In this document: positions 47,058-58,181 of the stretch, piece by piece
Layout: each line of letters opens with the position of its first letter
Numbering within the stretch: the first letter of the stretch is position 1
From: Musa acuminata AAA Group
Lineage: Eukaryota; Streptophyta; Magnoliopsida; Zingiberales; Musaceae
Length of the DNA: 64,000 nucleotides
Assembly (NCBI RefSeq): GCF_036884655.1
Contig: NC_088331.1
Coordinates: forward strand, 16,025,501 to 16,089,500
Direction: 5' to 3'
Program-made: the position numbers and the translations under genes
Notes under the pieces: generated by a model
Told to the model about the DNA's origin: nothing
The model's database searches: none
Seen by the model: only the letters and a program-made list of their open reading frames with translations

Positions 47058-49155
47058 CTAGAAGAATAGACATAGGGACTTGTTTAGCTTATTGCATACC
47101 TCTGTAGCAGTAATATATTCTACTTCTGTGGTGGAGAGACCAATACACCTTTGCAACCTAGATTGCCATGACACAGCTCCCCCTACAAAGGTAAGTACAT
47201 AACTTGAAGTAGACTTTCTCGTATCTATATCTCTTACCATATCTGCATCTGTATAACCTGTTAACACATATGGTCCACCTCCAAAGCTTAAACAAACCTT
47301 AGAGCTCCCTCTGAGATATCTAAAAATCCACTTCACTACTGCCCAGTGCTCTTTGCCTGGATTTGCAAGAAATCTGCTAGTAACACCAACTACATATGCG
47401 ATGTCTGGCCTCGTATATATCATTGTATACATTAAACTTCCAACTGCTGAAGCATAAGGAACCTTTTGTATTTTTCTCCTTCTCCTCATCAATTGACAGA
47501 TTCTGTTATGAGCACAACTTGAAATGACCTACAAGAGGAGAACCAACTGGTTTTGCATTGCTCATACTGAATCTTTCCAATACCTTCTCGATGTATTTCT
47601 CCTGTAACAATCAAATCTTCTTATTTTTCCTATCACGGGAAATCTGCATACCCAATATTTGCTTTGCTAGCCCTATGTCTTTCATTGCAAAAGACTCACT
47701 CAGCTCCTTCTCCAATCTGTCAATTTTATACATATCTTTCTCGAGAATAAGCATGTCATCAACATAAAGTAAGAGAATAATAAAATCCTCACCAAACCAT
47801 TTGATGTCGTTCTTTTATATTCATTTTCTATCATAAATGAATCAAACTTTCTATACCACTATCTTGGAGCTTGCTTTAGCCTATACAAGCTCTTCTTCAA
47901 TTTGCAGACAAAGTTCTCTTTACCTTTGATTTTGAAGCCTTCTGGTTGCTCCATATAAATTTTCTCCTCCAAATCTCTATGAAGGAAAGCTATCTTCACA
48001 TCTAACTGCTCAACCTCCAAGTCCTGGCTAGCAGCAATACCAAGAGCAACACGAATAGAAGACATTTTAACAACAGGAGAAAAAATCTCTTCAAAGTCAA
48101 TACATTTCTTTTGACCAAAGTCTTTCACAACCAATCTAGCTTTATATTTTGGTTAAGAACAATATTCTTAAGTCTTCAACCTAAAAACCCACTTGTTCTT
48201 CAAGGCCTTCATTCCATTTGGTAGTAGCACCAAATCATAAGTGTAGTTCTTTTGAAGAGCATCCATCTCTTCCTACATAGCAACTAACCACTTCTCTTTC
48301 TGCTCACTTTCAACTACTTCCTGGTAACTCTCTGGTTCACTTGCATCAGTAAGCATCACATACTCATCTATAGCGTACTTTCTGGAAGGTTGATGTTATC
48401 TAAAAGATCTTCTTAACTGAGGTTCTGTGGGAAGTTGCTCTCCAACTTCTGGCTCAACATATCCTACAAGTAGATCAACATCAGGCTCTACACTATCTTC
48501 CTACATATCTCTCCCATCACCCTGATATACTGGAGGAGTAATTGGGTCACAATCTGCTAATCCTTCTACAAAAGTATTGGCTGGTGCCTTCTTCTTCAAA
48601 TCTTCAAAAGTTTGATCTTCAAAGAAGACTACGTCTTTACTTCTAAACACCTTCTACTTTTCTGAATCCCAAAGCCTGTAACCAAAATGATCATGTGAGT
48701 AGCCAAGAAAAATACATTATTTAGACTTATCATCCAACTTGGACCTCTCATTGTCTGGAATATGTGCAAATGCACAACAACCAAATACTCTCAAATGTTT
48801 GTAGGAAACATCTTTCGCTAACCATACATGTTTTGCAACATCACCATCTAGGGTTGTACATTGTGATAAGTTGATCACATCAACTGCAGTCCTCAAAGCC
48901 TCATCTCAAAACCTTTTGGGTAGCTTGGCCTGTGAAAGTATACATCTGATCTTTTCCATGATGGTGTCGTTCATCCTTTCTGCAATTACATTATGCTGAG
49001 GTGTACTAGGAACTGTCATCTCACATTAGATTCCATTTGACCTATAATAATCATTAAACAATCCTGTATACTCACCACCATTATCTGATCTTATGCATTT
49101 CAGTTACCTTTTTTGTCTCCCTTTCAACCCTGGCATGAAACTCTTTAAAGACCTA
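47058..49155 (-). pseudogene. Copia pol fragment C (integrase to RNase H)
   Basis: On the minus strand, starting at 49155: integrase core pieces (KEFHARVERE then SDNGGEYTG, about 49070-49150); integrase end and linker (48100-49000) with stops; reverse transcriptase MSSIRVALGIAASQDLEVEQLDVK (in pieces) and LKKSLYRLKQAPR (47859-48134); RNase H TRPDIAYVVGV and TDADMVRDIDTRKST (about 47190-47420). No gag, LTR or primer site. Related to element A at 20429-25588. Inactive. Confidence 0.8.
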
Positions 49156-52100
49156 AATGGTCATTAGGTCTTAGAACAAGCTTCACACCTCATTACTCTC
49201 AAATTGGTTCAACTTTTCTTGCATTGTGATAACCCATGAATCATCTTTTAAGGCTTTATCAATGCATTTTGGTTCAATTTGAGAAAGAAAAGCAACATTA
49301 GCATAAAATTTTTTAAAAAAAGAATAAGTTTGAACACCCTTTGATGTGTCTCCTATAATTGGCTCCTTAGGACGAGTATCTAAATACTTTTATTCCTTAG
49401 GTAAGGATATTTCGGAAGAAGATATATCCAAGTTGCTAGTTAGAGGAGAGGTTTCATTCAAATTCAAAGCATCAAAATTAAGATCATCATCAAAATCATT
49501 TTTCTTAAATTCAGAAACTTTATTAAAGACAACATGAATAGACTCTTTTATAACTAAGGTTTTTTTATTAAAGACACGAAAAACTATAGAAATAGAAGAA
49601 TAACCAAGAAAAATGTCTTCATCGGATTTTCCATTAAACTTTCCTAAGACATATTTTTCATTTAAGAGAAAACATTTACAAACAAAAACTTTAAAATATA
49701 AAATGTTGGGGCTTTTATTATTCTATAGTTCATAAGGAGTTTTGGAAAGTAAGGATCTTACTAGAATCATATTCATGACATAGCATGTCATATTAACAGC
49801 TTTGGCCTAAAAATATTTAGGTATGCTATGTTTGTTTAACATGATTCTTGCCATTTCTTGTAAACTTATTTTTTTTTTTCTACTACTCCATTTTGTTGAG
49901 GATTTCTCGAAGTAGAGAAACTATGGTTGTATCCACTAGATTCATAAAAGTTTTGGAATTATGGTTTTGAAATTCATCACCGTGATCACTCCGAATTGAT
50001 GAAATCATAAAGCCTTATTCATTTTGAACTAGTTTATAAAACTTAAAAATAGACTTAAAGCAATTACTTTTGTATGCCAAGAAGTATGTCCAAGTATATC
50101 TACTATAATCGTCTACAATTACAAAGGCGTATTTGCTATCTCCTAGGCTTGTTGTATCAATTAGTCCAAACAAATACATATGGATCAATTGCAACGATCT
50201 AGAGGTGCTTATTTGATTCTTTGATTTGAAACTACCTTTTTTATCAATACAATTTATGCACAATATGCACCAACGGCTATATACTCAGCTTTGGTTATAG
50301 ATAATGCAATCGAGTTTTATTTCTTGGAAGACAAAGAGACAAGTGCATGACCTAAGAATTAATATATTTCGGATGTGCTTTTTCTATCTTCTACATCCAG
50401 CAAAATCCACATCAGCATAAGTAATTAATTCAAAGTTTTCGAATTTTAGATACCATAATCCTAGATTAAGGGTTCTTTTAATATATCTAAGAATTATTTT
50501 AATGACTTTAAGTTGAGATAGCTTAGGATTAGATTTAAATCTTGCACAACTTCCAATGCTTAACATGATGTCTGGTCTAGTTGTGGTGACGTATAGTAAA
50601 CTACCTATCATACCCCTATAAGTTTTTTTATCAAAGCTTTCTCCACTTTCGTCCATGTCTAACTTAGTAGAGGTACTCATAAGAGTATTAATAGCTTTTA
50701 AACTATCAATATTAAATTGTTTTATCAATTCTAATGCATATTTGGTTTGATTAAGAAAAATATCATCATTAAGTTGTTTGATTTGTAAGCCTAAAAAGAA
50801 AGTTAGTTTACCCATTAAACTCATTTCAAACTCTTGGCTCAAAATCTTGGCAAATGATTCACATATGGATTCATTTGTAGGACCAAAAATAATATCATCA
50901 ACATAAATTTGAACAATAAGAAAGTCTTCTTTAAAATTTTTAATAAATAATGTAGTATTGACCTTGCCTTTAGAGAAATTATTTTAGATAAAAAATGAGC
51001 TAAGTCTCTCGTACCAAGCCCTCGGGGCTTGTTTTAATCCATGTAAAGTTTTAGTTAACTTAAACACATAATTAGAAAAAAGAGAATTCTCTAAGTGATT
51101 GTTCAACAAACACTTCTTCGAAAATAAAGCTATTTAAGAAACTACTTTTAACATCTATCTAAAATAAATTAAAATTATTACAACTAACATAGGCAAGGAG
51201 CATCTTCATGGCTTCTAATCTTGCCATAAGAGTGAAGGTTTCTTCATAATCGATACTTTCTTCTTGGTTGAAACCCTTGGACATCAATCTAGCTGTGTTT
51301 CTAACCATGATACTAAATTCATCTTGCTTGTTTCTAAAAACCCATTTAGTATCAATAACTAAATGGTTATTAGGTCTTAGAATAAGCTTCCACACCTCAT
51401 TACTCTAAAATTGGTTCAACTTTTCTTGCATTGTGATAACCCATGAATCATCTTTTAAGGCTTTATTATTGTATTTTGGTTCAATTTGAGAAAGAAAAGC
51501 AGAATTAGCATATTTTTTTTTTTAAGAAGAATAAGTTTGAACACCCTTTGATGTGTCTCCTATATTTGGCTCCTTAGGATGAGTATCTACATACTTTTAT
51601 TCCTTAGGTAAGGATATTTCGGAAGACGATATATCCAAGTTACTAGTTAGAGGAGAGGTTTCATTCAAATTCAAAGCATCAAAATTAAGATCATCATCAA
51701 TATCATTTTTCTTAAATTCAGAAAATTTATTAAAGACAACGTGAATAGACTCTTTTATAACTAAGATTTTTTTATTAAAGATACGAAAGACTATAGAAAT
51801 AGAAGAATAACCAAGAAAAATGTCTTCAACGGATTTTGCATTAAACTTTCCTAAGACATATTTTTCATTCAAGATAAAACATTTACAACCAAACACTTTA
51901 AAAAATGAAATGTTAGGGCTTTTATTATTCCATAGTTCCTACGGAGTTTTGGAAAGTAATAATCTTACTAGAATCATATTCATGACATAGCATGTCGTAT
52001 TAACAGCTTCGCCCAAAAAATATTTGGGTAGGCTATGTTCGTTTAATATGATTCTTGCCATTTCTTGTAAAGTCATATATATTTTTTTCTACTACTCTAT

Positions 52101-52695
52101 TTTGTTGAGGATTTCTCGAAGTAGAGAAACTATGGTTGTATCCACTAGATTCATAAAAGTTTTGGAAATTATGGTTTTGAAATTCATCAACGTGATCACT
52201 CAGAATTGATGAAATCATAAAGCCTTTTTCATTTTGAAATAGTTTATAAAACTTAGAAAAAGACTTAAAGTAATTACTTTTGTATGCCAAGAAGTATGTC
52301 CAAGTATATCTACTATAATCATCTACGATTACAAAGGCGTATTTGTTACCTCTTAAGCTTATTGTATTAATTAGTCCAAACAAATCCATATAGATCAATT
52401 GCAATGATCTAGAGGTGCTTATTTGATTCTTTGATTTGAAACTACCTTTTTTATCCATACAATTTATGCACAATATGCACCAACGGCTATATACTCAGCT
52501 TTGGTTATAGATAATGCAATCGAGTTTTGTTTCTTGGAAGACCAAGAGACAAGTGCATGACCTAAGAATTAATATATTTCAGATGTATTTTTTCTATCTT
52601 CTCTACATCCAGCAAAATCCATATCAGCATAAGCAATTAATTCAAAGTTTTCAAATTTTGGATACCATAATCCTAAATTAGGGGTTCTTTTAATA
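49156..52695 (-). pseudogene. Sirevirus-type pol fragment D with internal tandem duplication
   Basis: Minus-strand pieces in order from the right: RNase H tail (52690-52480) fused to integrase CINCMDKKGSFKSKNQ (52473-52033) and integrase C-terminus (51896-51597); reverse transcriptase start KWVFRNKQDEFSI (51395-51159); RNase H TTRPDIMLSIG (50842-50384); then RNase H fused again to integrase CINCIDKKGSFKSKNQ (50263-50015), continuing to 49165. The two blocks are offset by about 2.21 kb. The integrase motif VIVDDYSRYTWTYFLAYK is Sirevirus-like. Many stops and internal losses. No LTRs. Confidence 0.8.
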
Positions 52696-54406
52696 CACTA
52701 AGAGGGGGGGTGAATTAGTGCAGTGAAAAACTTTCAATGATTAAAACTGCGTTCGTACGATAAGAGCGATTTCGATAAAAAAGCCGATTCGTAAATCACT
52801 TTAACTTGTGATGAAGCAAGATGCAGTTAAAGCAAATCTATAAGGGCAGTTTGCAGTTATGATGGAAATCAGAATGTACGCGCAAACTGAAATATGATGT
52901 TCGTACGATAAAATTGATTTACGTCTAAACATCGATTCGGAAAATACTGAACTTTGAAACACGATCGTAAATTCGCAGAAGGCAGTAAGCTATTGAGGAT
53001 GTCTGCAATAAAGATAATATGCTCAAAGTAAATGCAAACCAGATAGCACCGCGATTTTAGAGTGGTTCAGTCAATCTTGACCTGCATCCACTTCTGGCTT
53101 CCTCCACCGACGAGGTCACCAACGTCCATTAGAGGCCTTCTTTCAATAGGCGAAGGCCAACCACCCTTTTACAGTTTCACTCCTTTTGACTGGCTTAGGA
53201 GACAACCCTTACAGAATTTTCTCTCCTCTCTTGAAAGATCAGAACTTGGAAGAAAAGAGGGAGAAGAACTTTTAACTCATACAACACTTTTGAGCTCTAA
53301 AAATCACAGAGTAAGATCAGTATTTTGGTGGTTTTGGTTGCTCTTTCATTGTTGAAAGAGTGGGGTATTTATAGGCCCCAAACCAGTTTGAATTCCAAGC
53401 TCAAAACTGTCAATTCCCGGAATTTCGGGGTCTGGCGGTTGCACCGCCTGACTGGGGCGGTTGCACCACCTGGCAAAGCTCGGAGACTAAGCCTCTGGGC
53501 GGTGCCACCACTTGTCAGGGGTGGTTGCACCTCCTGCCAGAGCTCAGAGACCGAGCTCAGGCGGTTGCACCTCTATCAAAGGCGGTTGCACCGCCCAGCC
53601 AAAGCTCGGAGACTAAGCCCTAGGCGGTGCCACCACCGACCCAAGCGATGCCACCTCTGGCCAAGTAATCTGGGTCCGAATGGGTTGATCCATTCGGCCC
53701 AATTTGGGTCTTTCAAGGGCCCAATTGCCCCAATATTAAGTTAATGGGATCACCTCCCATTTCTAACTTAATCATCGTGCTAACTATGAATTTCTTAAGA
53801 CATTTACTGTAACTTGCTCCGGTGAGTCAATCGCTTCTTCCGGTGAGCTTCCGGTGAACTTCCGGCGAACATCCGACGAACCTCCCACGATGCTCCGACG
53901 GACTTCCGGCAAAACTCCTGGACTTGCGACGATCCACTTGGCGAATTCCGACAAGCTTCTTTTAGCAAGCTCTTGGACTTCTCGGATTTGTTCCCGCAGA
54001 ACCTCCGACGACCGTCCGGACTTCCGTCGAGCTCTCGAACTCCCAACGTGATCATAGTCTTGACTCCAGCGCAACTCCTGTCGCATGTCTTTCTTTCATC
54101 GTAGTTAATCCTGCACACTTAAAACAAAACTTCGATTGAGACAATTATTCCTAAGCAATTAACTAAGTTATCCGGCATGTCATTAGTCCCTCGACGCTTC
54201 GTCTGATTCTTCGACGCATCGTCCTCTCTTGCAGCCTATTGCCCAATCGGCCAGTTGACTCCGAAACTCCGATATCCTTGGCGCAATACCCGCTCTTCTT
54301 GGCTCGATGCCCGAGTCCACGACCCGAAGCCTTCTGTCGATACGTCGACCGATTCACCGGCCCGACGTCCAATCTTCTAACATGTTCCTCCGGCACAATA
54401 TGATTT
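52696..54406 (-). repeat. Truncated Sirevirus-like LTR A (minus)
   Basis: On the minus strand it runs from about 54406 to 52696, lacking a little over 100 bp at its start and about 15 bp at its end. Contains the GGTTGCACCGCC region (53430-53680), the inverse of a TATAAATA (53366-53375) and a C/G run (52703-52710). Frames over it are shadows. Confidence 0.75.
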
Positions 54407-54935
54407 TGTTAGGATCAAGAGCACTAAGACGGGGGGGTGAATTAGTGCAGTGGAAAACTTTCGACGATTAAAACTGCGTTTGTACGATAAGAGCGATTTA
54501 CGTCTAAACACCGATTCAAAAAATATTGAACTTTAAAACACGATCGTAAATGTGCATAAGACAGTAAGCTATTGAGGAGGTTTGCAGTAAGGATAATATG
54601 CTCAAAGTAAATGCAAACTAGAGAAGATGAGAGTTTATAGTGGTTCGGTCAATTGTGACCTACATCCACTCCTCTGATTCCTCTTTCGTCGAGGCCACTA
54701 GCATCCACTAACGATCTTCCTTTACTAGGCGAAGATCAACCTCCTTCTTACACCCCTCTTCTCCTTTTACCGGGTTTAGGAGACAACCCTTATAAGCACT
54801 CACTCTCCTCTCTTAAATAAAATTCTAACACTTAAGCTAGAGGAGGGAAATTCTAGATATTGTAGTAGTGTTTTCTCTCTTTTAATCTCTCTATGCTTGT
54901 TTCTTTTACCCAGGGATTGGAAGGGTATTTATAGG
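54407..54935 (-). repeat. Sirevirus-like LTR B, 3' half (minus)
   Basis: The minus strand ends ...GATCCTAACA at 54407, the family's LTR end. It extends to 54935, where element R begins, two bases beyond the LTR TATA box (54926-54933). Closest to the old LTR at 32880-33787. Confidence 0.75.
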
Positions 54936-56384
54936 TGCTAGTCATAGGTGCCCAGCAAGCCAATCACGTGAGTGATAGTATATGTGACTTGATACAGAAT
55001 CTTTTTGCTTATTATATTTTGGCATATATCACTTTATAACTATTGCATATGTACATATATATATATGAGATCACGATAATGAGATCGATTCACCTTTAAA
55101 CACATATCCTAAATAATCCCGGCCATAGGTTACTCGAGAGGGATATCGTGATAACCGGACAGACTGGTGTGCTGTATACCCGTCCATATGATGGATGCAG
55201 TTGGTCTCATAGCTGCTCATGTAGGGACACTAGGGATACAGTACAGGTGCTTATTGGAGAATGAGTTCACTGATTGATCCGCTTACGGAATGCTGGATGG
55301 TTGATGATGCCTTATTGTCAGACAGTGATTCCGTGGTCCTAGTGGTGTATCTGGTCCTTAGACTTGAGACACCAAGGATATCCTGTATGAGTGCTCCACT
55401 CTTTGATACCAGACTTATAGGTTTGGCTGACCCAGATCTAGTACAGTTGGTCATTGGGAGTGGTAGTTGACCTTACGAGGGCTATTGAGTGTCGATAGAG
55501 GATCATCCACTCTCGGCGTCATGAGAGGAATATCCCATGTGTTCTTACTCAGACAAATCCCTGGCCAGGGTCATTCGAGTTGAGAGAGAAAGAGTTCTCT
55601 AGGAGAATCCGATTAGAGCAAGACTCGAGTAGAAACCGTATAGGTCTGACAACACCATGCTCGAAATACGGTCTCTGGGATATTAGATGGATGAGGGACT
55701 ATAGGTACACGGTAACTGAGGACAGACAGGTCCAATGGATTGGATTCCCCTGTATCGTCTGGGGATTACGGCGTAGTGGCCTAGTACGTCCGTAGTCGAT
55801 GAGTCGAGTGAATTATTACAGAGATAATAATTCACTGAGTTAGAAGGAGTTCTGACAGGTATGACTCACGGCCAGCTCGATATTGGGCCTAGAGGGTCAC
55901 ACACATATGGTAGGTATTACGACGAGTAGAGGTTCTGATATAAGATATCCGACGGAGCCCTTGTCTTATTGGATGCAGATCCAATACCCACTAGGGGAGG
56001 ACCCATTAGGGTTTGACAGGGGACCTCTATAAATAGGAGGGATTCAGAGCCTCATAGGCTAGAGTCTTTGCTTGCTTTTCCTATTCTCCTCTTCCTCTCC
56101 ACCTCAGAGCAGGCCTGGAGTCTTGAGGAGCGTCGTCGCAACCCTACTGTGTGGATCACCGCAAGAGAGGAGGACGCTTGACCTCCTTCACCCTCTCCTA
56201 AGGATCTGCAAGGAAACAGGGATATACGATCTCCCTAGGTAACACAATCTATACGCAGTTTCATGTTTCGCAGATTTTTGCGTACCAATCTTCGCACGAC
56301 GACGAACATCTCTTTGGGAATCGGGGATTTTGTTTTCTTGTTCTTCCGCTGCGCATGTGATGTCGCCCCCATGATTTCCCAACA
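54936..56384 (+). repeat. 5' LTR of element R (1,449 bp)
   Basis: TGCTAGTCAT...TTCCCAACA, followed by GTGGTATCAGAGCC. TATAAATA at 56028-56035. Homologous to 62009-63436 and, reversed, 2432-3925. Confidence 0.9.
56028..56035 (+). promoter_or_regulatory. TATA box of element R 5' LTR
   Basis: TATAAATA, conserved in all three LTR copies of the family in this window. Confidence 0.65.
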
Positions 56385-56715
56385 GTGGTATCAGAGCCAG
56401 GTTGTTCGTGCGAATGATTGGTTTTTGAACTACGTGTGTTATGTTTAGGAAGAATTTTGACGTCAAAATCGTTGACGCAAAAGCGAGGAAGGGAAGCAAC
56501 AGTTGCTGCCCTCGATCTGCATGCCTGCAGCCACCTGTAGCGGCAGCCGCAACCGCAGCCAGGCAGCACAGTGCCGGCGCATGCGCAAGCGCTGTGCTTG
56601 CAGCAGCCGGCCGGCGGTCTGCTTGCAGCAGGCTTGCTGCCAGCGGGGCTGGCAGCCCACGGGCAGAGGCGCCGTAGGGCAGCGGCGCTTGCCGCTGCTG
56701 CTCCTGCGGGCGAAA

Positions 56716-56741
56716 CCCCCCCCCCCCCCCCCCCCCCCCCC
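56716..56741 (+). repeat. Poly-C run (C26)
   Basis: Element L has AAAAACCCCGCAGGGG at the corresponding place (about 2044-2059, minus strand), so the run is specific to element R: a true expansion or a sequencing/assembly artefact. Confidence 0.9.
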
Positions 56742-57684
56742 ATAGGGGCGGCCGCCTGGCGGGATAGCACCGCCTGCAGAGGCAGCGGCGCCCGAAGGGG
56801 GCGCCCACCCGTAGCGGCGTCGCCGCCAGCGGGCGTACCGCCTACAGGCGAGGGCAGTGCCCTCGCCCCACCGCACAGGCGCCGCCAGCAGGGTGGCGGC
56901 GACGGCAGCAGCAGAGGGAATTAGGGTTTTGGGCAAAAGGATAGTTTTGCCCCTGTGAATTTGAGAAATTCCAGTTTCTGTCTTTTGTCCAAATTATGAA
57001 AATACCCTTAGGAATTAAGAAATTCCCTACATGTCCCTTATTTCAGAAAATATTAATTAATTAAAAGGTTTAATTGATTATTATTTTTATTATTATCTAG
57101 TAGTCCAACATGATGATAATTATTTATACATGTGATGTATGATGTGTGGACGGATGATCATGGACCGTGTGATGTGTGTACTTGTGATTATTATTATTTA
57201 GTTCTGCAAGCCTCCATTATATTTCTCGTTTATTGTTGGGCCTGCGTGCCTATGATTAAGTTGTAATCACATGAGGAGGCGCAGCGGGAGCGTGGATGCG
57301 ATAGCGGGACTCACGAGACGGACGATCGCGATGCATCAAGATGTCGACGGAACCGATGAGGACGAGATGGACGATCACAAGGCATGGAGATGCACCGTTG
57401 CACACATAGATCTTGATGTGAGTGATTAGGCCTACTGGCTCGGGCCTAATCACATTAGGTTGTGGTCCATGATCATCTGGTGTAATTGATTATACACATA
57501 CTAGATAAGTATATATATTTGCATGCGATGTAGATATATATTAAATATGTATATGTGTGACATGTTATATTAGGAGACCAAATCTTAGAAACATCTCTCG
57601 ATAATATTAAGTCGGTAAACGTGAGGCAATTAGATTGACCCACGTGGCCTTCCATCGTTATGAGTAGGAACCGATTCCCGGTGT

Positions 57685-57995
57685 AGGTTGAGTTGGTCGA
57701 GTCCCTCGAGACTCACATATATCGTGATTCGCTATCTTGCTTACGACATAGAGATGTCACCGGAGACCTGAGGGCATGGTATACTTGGTCGAGTCCCTCG
57801 AGGGTATATCATCAAATCAGACTCATCTTGTAACGAAGGTGTTGATTTAACCGAGCATCATGGTTGGTCGAGTCCCTCGAGGCCATGGTGATTCGGAGGC
57901 TGAACAGGACGGAAATCACAAGGAGTTGTGATCGGCAAGAGTTGCCTACCTTTTAGGCTTAGTGTGATTGGTCGAGTCCCTCGAGGTTACACTAA
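57685..57995 (+). repeat. Four-hairpin array in the leader of element R
   Basis: Core TTGGTCGAGTCCCTCGAG at 57693-57710, 57785-57802, 57864-57881 and 57968-57985. Arms, left/right: TTGAGT/ACTCA; GGTATAC/GTATATC; CATCATGG/CCATGGTG; CTTAGTGT/ACACTAAG. Spacing 92, 79 and 104 bp. Only the core is shared; the arms differ between hairpins but remain complementary. The same array is in element L at 795-1106. Confidence 0.9.
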
Positions 57996-58181
57996 GACGC
58001 TGATTGGATCCTGATCCCTACTAGAAGTCTGCCGGAGACTTCCGTTTCACGTGCTGAGGGTGTCGCGTGACTCGTTAGTAAAATAGTGGGAGCATATTAA
58101 GATAGAAGTCCATATCTTGATAGTTTATTTCTTGCAAAATCTTCATGTTATTCATTTCTGCTGCATCTTTATTTTCAGAAA

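Larger units (their letters stand above)
56385..58181 (+). promoter_or_regulatory. Long untranslated leader of element R
   Basis: Starts with the primer binding site (56386-56402, TGGTATCAGAGCCAGGT). GC-rich segment 56490-56930 with a C26 run (56716-56741), AT-rich middle, then the four-hairpin array and gag start. Length 1,797 bp versus 1,822 bp in element L, so it is well conserved. A leader this long is known from BARE/Angela elements. Confidence 0.8.

Noticed and set aside
57685..57995. Possible CRISPR array or tRNA cluster at the spaced 18-nt repeats
   Set aside because: Repeats lie in a retrotransposon leader with variable spacing and locally complementary arms; no cloverleaf and no cas genes.
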